NCBI GenBank assembly: GCA_021159225.1 | Contig: JAGGSE010000191.1 | Coordinates: forward strand, 1 to 8,558 | Direction of reading: 5' to 3' | Length of the DNA stretch: 8,558 nt | From: a bacterium | GTDB taxonomy: Bacteria > Patescibacteriota > Minisyncoccia > Minisyncoccales > JAGGSE01 | Part shown: piece by piece, positions 6,186-8,558 of the stretch | Layout: each line of letters begins with the position of its first letter | How positions within the stretch are numbered: the stretch's first letter is position 1 | Notes under the pieces: model-generated | Seen by the model: only the letters and a program-made list of their open reading frames with translations | Told to the model about the DNA's origin: nothing | The model's database searches: none | Made by a program: the position numbers and the translations under genes

Positions 6186-6425
6186 TCACCTCTTCCACAC
6201 CCTCCAGCGCTCAACAGCCCACTCACCCTCGTTGTCATTGATACTGATCCCCTCACCGTCAAAGTACTTTGTCTCCAGTGCTGCTTCAATCAGACTGTCC
6301 AAAAACTCGACCACGTCTGTTGGCACACCCCTGACGTCAATGTCAACCTCCGCCTCTGTGATGTTACCTTCTAGATCCCTATCCCACGGCCTTACTACCA
6401 GTCTTACCTCAACCTCCTTCTTCAC
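6186..6425 (-). CDS. Small protein, tandem paralogue of the downstream gene (copy 1)
   Basis: The protein has 79 residues from GTG 6425, which has GGAGGTG exactly 6 nt upstream; GTG 6443 is in frame but lies in front of that site. Order of elements: strand (KEVEVRLVVRPW), acidic turn, strand (TEAEVDIDVRG), helix (PTDVVEFLDSLIEAALE), TKYFDGEG and a C-terminal segment rich in Trp and Arg (WAVERWRVWKR). It is homologous to 5932-6180 downstream; see there for the shared residues. It differs in its acidic middle and its basic-aromatic tail, which could touch nucleic acid or a partner. It is the first gene after the non-coding gap and is probably the first standard gene of the operon leading to acrIII-1. 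Confidence 0.75.
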   Translation of the reverse strand: MKKEVEVRLVVRPWDRDLEGNITEAEVDIDVRGVPTDVVEFLDSLIEAALETKYFDGEGISINDNEGEWAVERWRVWKR

Positions 6426-6454
6426 TTTTATCACCTCCCACACTAAACAACCTC

Positions 6455-6493
6455 TTAAGCCTTTCCCTCTGGAACGGTGTTATGAGTTCTCAC
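6455..6493 (-). CDS. Possible 12-codon leader ORF
   Basis: GGAGGTG (6506-6500) stands exactly 6 nt before a GTG that opens a 12-codon frame (M-R-T-H-N-T-V-P-E-G-K-A) ending at TAA 6455, 29 nt before the start of 6186-6425. The SD-spacing match to real neighbours is the only support. If minus-strand transcription starts about 27 nt past the TATA element at 6512-6521, the RNA would begin close to this GTG and the SD would not be transcribed. It could be a leader peptide, a decayed gene start or chance. Confidence 0.25.
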   Translation of the reverse strand: MRTHNTVPEGKA

Positions 6494-6511
6494 CCTCAAC
6501 ACCTCCACAAC

Positions 6512-6521
6512 AAATATATAT
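6512..6521. promoter_or_regulatory. AT-rich TATA element, possibly bidirectional
   Basis: The plus strand reads AAATATATAT between mixed sequence on both sides and is close to self-complementary. For the plus strand, a start about 27 nt downstream falls at 6544, exactly where the GC-rich hairpin RNA begins. For the minus strand it falls near 6490, upstream of the 6425 gene. It could serve both units. Confidence 0.5.
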
Positions 6522-6543
6522 GCAAAGGGAAGTAGGTAATATC

Positions 6544-6622
6544 GAGGCCGATAAGCCGATGGGCCGCACGAGCATGAAGTCCCGTCTGGGACGGAGCTGG
6601 CGGCCTCACCTCAGCACCTTTT
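6544..6622 (+). ncRNA. Candidate small structured RNA with its own TATA box
   Basis: This is the only plus-strand unit and lies in the 218-nt gap between minus-strand genes. The first 64 nt are about 69% GC, well above the flanks. GAGGCCG (6544-6550) pairs perfectly with CGGCCTC (6601-6607), closing the element. Inside, GTCCC (6579-6583) pairs with GGGAC (6588-6592) across a GTCT loop, and AGC (6571-6573) with GCT (6596-6598). Between those two stems ATGAA faces GGA, which could form tandem G-A pairs as in a kink-turn. GCCGAT occurs twice (6547, 6555). After the closing stem come ACCTCAGCACC and a TTTT stretch (6619-6622), a plausible archaeal terminator. The TATA element at 6512-6521 is at the right distance. 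It is not a tRNA (no T-arm or CCA-like end). A box C/D or H/ACA RNA, a viral regulatory RNA or a packaging RNA are all possible. Confidence 0.55.
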
Positions 6623-6643
6623 GTCCATTGCCCACTATTCCAG

Positions 6644-6967
6644 TCATAGGAGCGTAGCAACCAGTATATTCGTGAATGAACACACTACACCTAAGACTAC
6701 TGTGACCACCTTGAGGAGTGCATCACAGGACTCAGAGACATATATGCACGTCATGTCAGAGACTGCACTTATGATTAGACCAGTAATGAGTGCAACAAGT
6801 CCCACACATGTCATCACGACACCAGGGAACACCACCGACCTAAACTCATCATAGGTGACACTCCCGCTCCCGACTGACATGAGCGCTAAGATTATGCACA
6901 AGATTAAACCAATCCACACAATTACACACCCAATTATAGTGACCACTGAGTACTTGACACTACCCAT
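6644..6967 (-). CDS. Small membrane protein with three predicted helices
   Basis: The protein has 107 residues from ATG 6967 (GGTG 6 nt upstream); TTG 6979 is in frame but lies ahead of that SD. Hydrophobic stretches at about 8-32, 46-69 and 83-106 should cross the membrane, separated by a short polar loop (SVTYDEFRS) and a loop with two Cys (DMTCIYVSESCD). The C-terminus ends inside the third helix. No family is recognisable. A start overlap of 8 bp with the upstream gene shows co-translation. It shares size and topology with 7842-8150, but I see no convincing sequence similarity between them. Small viral membrane proteins of this sort may act in lysis, exclusion or virion envelopes, but none of these is shown. 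Confidence 0.75.
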   Translation of the reverse strand: MGSVKYSVVTIIGCVIVWIGLILCIILALMSVGSGSVTYDEFRSVVFPGVVMTCVGLVALITGLIISAVSDMTCIYVSESCDALLKVVTVVLGVVCSFTNILVATLL

Positions 6968-7160
6968 CTTTATCACCAAACCTCATATCAATAAACTCCT
7001 CTATCTTTTTCTCATCCACATCAATGTTCATAGCCTCCACAAAGTCCTTTAAGAGATTATATACGTACAGTGTAAACTGTGCCTCCTCGAGGTCTACCAT
7101 CTTAACCCACTCACCGCTCCTTGCCCTCTTTATTATCTCCCTTGCCTGCTTGAGGTTCAC
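6960..7160 (-). CDS. Small acidic helical protein, unknown
   Basis: I do not recognise this gene. It has 66 residues from GTG 7160, with GGGTG 7 nt upstream; GTG 7163 and TTG 7166 are in frame just before. It is almost all helix: a basic first part (NLKQAREIIKRARSGEW), a hydrophobic middle (AQFTLYVYNLLKDFVEAMN) and an acidic end (VDEKKIEEFIDMRFGDKDG). The start lies 50 nt inside the end of the previous gene, the longest overlap in the window, so either the upstream protein's tail or this start needs checking. The stop overlaps the next start. Confidence 0.65.
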   Translation of the reverse strand: MNLKQAREIIKRARSGEWVKMVDLEEAQFTLYVYNLLKDFVEAMNIDVDEKKIEEFIDMRFGDKDG

Positions 7161-7431
7161 CACCAATCACCCTCCTATACCTGATGAGGATCTCGACCTC
7201 ATACTTAGGTGGATTACACTTACCGTTCACATTATGAGGACAATCATCCTCAAAACAGTAGTCAAAATCATCGAAGAACTTACACGCATAGTCTGGAAAG
7301 ATGTCAATGATCTCTATGTTGGACGTCTGAAAGTCGCTATAATACTCCTCAACCACCCTCAGATACTGAATATCAACATCACACACGGGAACGACCACTC
7401 CCTTAAACTTCTTCTCCTTCCACTCACCCAT
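7111..7431 (-). CDS. Cys-rich acidic protein, possible metal site
   Basis: The protein has 106 residues from ATG 7431, with GGGTG exactly 6 nt upstream; GTG 7440 is in frame but precedes that SD. I do not recognise a family. The N-terminal part is a basic strand (KFKGVVVPVCDVD) and a helix. The middle is very acidic and aromatic (FFDDFDYCFEDDCPH) with Cys 50, 59, 64 and 72 spaced C-x8-C-x4-C-x7-C and a nearby His, which could hold one zinc ion. A strand YEVEILIRYRRV follows. The last 20 or so residues are Lys/Gly/Glu-rich and lie in the zone overlapping the next gene. It starts 1 nt after the zinc-ribbon gene stop, so the two are co-translated. Confidence 0.7.
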   Translation of the reverse strand: MGEWKEKKFKGVVVPVCDVDIQYLRVVEEYYSDFQTSNIEIIDIFPDYACKFFDDFDYCFEDDCPHNVNGKCNPPKYEVEILIRYRRVIGGEPQAGKGDNKEGKER

Positions 7432-7432
7432 A

Positions 7433-7831
7433 CTAAACACCCTTCAGGTACACGTGATACCTTGCCATAAACACTCCAAAGGTGTCATACAGGTGCTCCC
7501 TCAGAGACCTCTGGAGCTCACTGATGTCATCCCTGCAGCGGACAGACACCTCCACTTCCCACCAGTGCGCGGGATGATCATCACTGTGAACAAACACGTC
7601 AGAGACTTCCATACGGGCATTAATCTCGACGACCTCACAACCTACCTCAGTCAGGTATGCTATTGTCTCATAAATGACATCGGCAAGGTACTCATAGCCC
7701 TCCCACGACACGAAGACATACCCACAGCTCGAACATGAGACAGGCATATAACGGCGCCAGCCCTTAACAACAAAGGTATGACCACACCTAGGACACCTGA
7801 CGACCATAGACTTACTACCGAACAAAGGCAT
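7433..7831 (-). CDS. Zinc-ribbon protein with C-terminal alpha/beta domain
   Basis: The protein has 132 residues from ATG 7831, chosen because GAGGTG stands exactly 6 nt upstream; GTG 7840 would lie ahead of that site. The N-terminal domain is a typical zinc ribbon: C-P-R-C-G-H (Cys 13, 16) and C-S-S-C-G-Y (Cys 33, 36), 16 residues between the pairs, with basic residues (KGWRRY) in the knuckle. Residues 45-132 form a helix (LADVIYETIAYLTEVG), strand (CEVVEINARMEV), a His-rich loop (VHSDDHPAHWW), strand (EVEVSVRCR), helix (LQRSLREHLYDTFG) and strand (RYHVYLKG). This second domain follows the same plan as 3650-3913. Zinc ribbons bind nucleic acids or proteins; partner unknown. The RBS region (7833-7846) is perfectly complementary to the 3' arm of the plus-strand RNA at 6602-6615. 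Confidence 0.8.
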   Translation of the reverse strand: MPLFGSKSMVVRCPRCGHTFVVKGWRRYMPVSCSSCGYVFVSWEGYEYLADVIYETIAYLTEVGCEVVEINARMEVSDVFVHSDDHPAHWWEVEVSVRCRDDISELQRSLREHLYDTFGVFMARYHVYLKGV

Positions 7832-7841
7832 AGGCCTCACC

Positions 7842-8150
7842 TCAGCCTACCCGAATTGCTGATGTTACCAATATGATTGCTAACAGTATTAGTGAAACAT
7901 AAGAAATCATATCAAATGTCCACTCAGGTATCTCAACATAACGCTTGCCAACCCTCCTTGATGATACACCTACAGTTGCTAATCCCAACCCACTGAACAT
8001 CACCACTGCACTCAAAAGTATCAGTCCCACATCACCAAAAGCAAACACATTCACAAGTGCTAATGCTGTCATACCAGCCAAGTATATGATCTCTCCCACT
8101 AGTGAAATTATTGGAAACCTGACATACGTCTTCATTACAATTTTTCCCAT
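7842..8150 (-). CDS. Small membrane protein with three predicted helices
   Basis: The protein has 102 residues from ATG 8150 (GAGGTG 5 nt upstream). Hydrophobic segments at about 13-36, 40-62 and 80-100 are likely transmembrane helices. The loop between the second and third is basic (SSRRVGKRY) and, by the positive-inside rule, cytoplasmic. No family is recognisable and there is no signal peptide pattern distinct from the first helix. Its stop TGA is part of the ribosome site of the zinc-ribbon gene, so translation is coupled. It is the first gene after the 80-nt gap that carries the inverted repeat, and so is the likely first gene of a transcription unit. Confidence 0.75.
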   Translation of the reverse strand: MGKIVMKTYVRFPIISLVGEIIYLAGMTALALVNVFAFGDVGLILLSAVVMFSGLGLATVGVSSRRVGKRYVEIPEWTFDMISYVSLILLAIILVTSAIRVG

Positions 8151-8177
8151 GTAACCACCTCATTCACCCCACACACT

Positions 8178-8218
8178 ACATGTCACAAACTTGAACTAAA
8201 TCAAAGGTTGTGACACGT
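8178..8218. promoter_or_regulatory. Inverted repeat TGTCACAA / TTGTGACA, probable operator
   Basis: ACATGTCACAA (8178-8188) and TTGTGACACGT (8208-8218) are inverted copies with one mismatch in 11 bp, separated by 19 bp. The half-site centres are 30 bp apart, about three turns of DNA, so a regulator could bind both on one face. It lies 28-68 nt upstream of the 8150 start, in the only gap of this region. AT-rich TTTACT and TTTAGT elements next to or inside it could be weak TATA boxes. The nonamer TGTCACAAC of the right arm recurs at 3653-3661 in front of the RHH-like gene. A hairpin is less likely because the loop is long. Confidence 0.55.
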
Positions 8219-8230
8219 TTAGTAAATTAC

Positions 8231-8497
8231 CTAACGGTCATTCGTGAATGACCCTTCACTAAGGCACTTGATAACAGCTGCAACAAGCCTGAAATATGCC
8301 CTCATACCGTACCCATGTATCACCTCAAACGGGTAAAGCCTCAGATCTTCTGGTAATCCTTTACCGAACCTGCTGAGTACTCTGTCCACAAAGTCAATGA
8401 CTGGCTCTGCGACATACTCCCAAAAGCAACACTTTACCTTCTCAATGGAAGTAAGACATGACCAGTACGGGTCTGGAAACGGTGGATACTCAAACAT
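8231..8497 (-). CDS. Hypothetical 88-residue protein
   Basis: I do not recognise this gene. The start is placed at ATG 8497 because AGGTG lies exactly 6 nt upstream; GTG 8512 is in frame but has no SD. It opens with a Pro/aromatic segment (MFEYPPFPDPYW), then a helix with adjacent Cys (KVKCCFWEYVAEPVIDFVDR), a G-L-P-E-D-L-R turn and a C-terminal helix (MRAYFRLVAAVIKCLSE). It has three or four Cys but no zinc pattern. Its start overlaps the end of an upstream frame by 8 nt. The non-coding gap with the inverted repeat follows its stop, so it probably ends its operon. Confidence 0.65.
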   Translation of the reverse strand: MFEYPPFPDPYWSCLTSIEKVKCCFWEYVAEPVIDFVDRVLSRFGKGLPEDLRLYPFEVIHGYGMRAYFRLVAAVIKCLSEGSFTNDR

Positions 8498-8558
8498 CAC
8501 CACCACCTTCACTTATCCCACGCATACTCTGACCCACTTGCAGTGTACCATTTTCCAT
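8490..8558 (-). CDS. C-terminal end of an unknown gene (partial)
   Basis: A minus-strand frame is open from the window edge to TGA at 8492-8490 and reads MENGTLQVGQSMRGISEGGG then D-V. The first codon in the window is an ATG, but with no upstream sequence I cannot say whether it is a start. The 8-nt overlap with the next start is the type of junction seen elsewhere in this window, which supports a real gene end. Too short to identify. Confidence 0.4.
   Translation of the reverse strand: MENGTLQVGQSMRGISEGGGDV

Noticed and set aside
6544..6622. tRNA, SRP RNA or self-cleaving ribozyme in the gap
   Set aside because: There is no T-arm sequence or cloverleaf, the element is far too short for SRP RNA, and hammerhead, twister and HDV core motifs are absent.
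7842..8150. Holin assignment for the small three-helix membrane proteins
   Set aside because: Topology alone is not enough, no lysis enzyme gene is nearby, and many archaeal viruses do not use holins.
8178..8218. Inverted repeat as a transcription terminator
   Set aside because: The loop would be 19 nt with mixed sequence and no T-run follows on the minus strand. Paired half-sites at 30-bp spacing fit an operator better.

Overview
The window looks like part of a tailed virus or provirus of an archaeon, probably a thermophile. Four observations support this. (1) Every protein gene I can support lies on the minus strand in a tightly packed block. (2) Starts are preceded by a GGAGGTG/GGTGA-type Shine-Dalgarno site, most often exactly 6 nt before an ATG, GTG or TTG. 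(3) Intergenic regions carry archaeal-type TATA elements rather than clear -35/-10 boxes, and Arg AGG and Ile ATA codons are common. (4) One gene is a DUF1874/AcrIII-1 ring nuclease, a family best known from archaeal viruses. A phage of a thermophilic bacterium cannot be excluded.

Layout in the direction of transcription, from high to low coordinates. At 8558-8231 are the end of an unknown gene and a small unknown gene. A short gap at 8151-8230 holds an 11-bp inverted repeat that looks like an operator. At 8150-6644 are five small genes: two three-helix membrane proteins flanking a zinc-ribbon protein, a Cys-rich acidic protein and a small helical protein. The gap at 6426-6643 holds a GC-rich element that looks like a plus-strand small RNA, with a TATA box at the expected distance, and possibly a 12-codon leader ORF. 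At 6425-3650 are eight small genes of accessory or host-takeover type, including two tandem paralogues and the anti-CRISPR ring nuclease acrIII-1 (4300-4644).

At 3670-3628 a second promoter/operator candidate shares the TGTCACAAC box with the 8.2-kb inverted repeat. It precedes the structural operon at 3627-1: a small ribbon-helix-helix-like protein, a beta-rich virion-type protein, a 482-residue protein built almost entirely of about 24 degenerate 18-22-residue repeats, and a tail fibre of more than 539 residues that runs off the window and contains twelve His-x-His motifs.

Inferred logic: the 6.4-3.65 kb block supplies early functions, including removal of the cA4 second messenger of type III CRISPR systems. 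The 3.6-0 kb block supplies the host-recognition end of the virion. The shared TGTCACAAC box suggests that two transcription units are co-regulated, possibly by the RHH-like protein. The most unusual items are the repeat protein with its odd start, the plus-strand RNA whose 3' arm is complementary over 14 nt to the ribosome binding site of the zinc-ribbon gene, and the shared operator.
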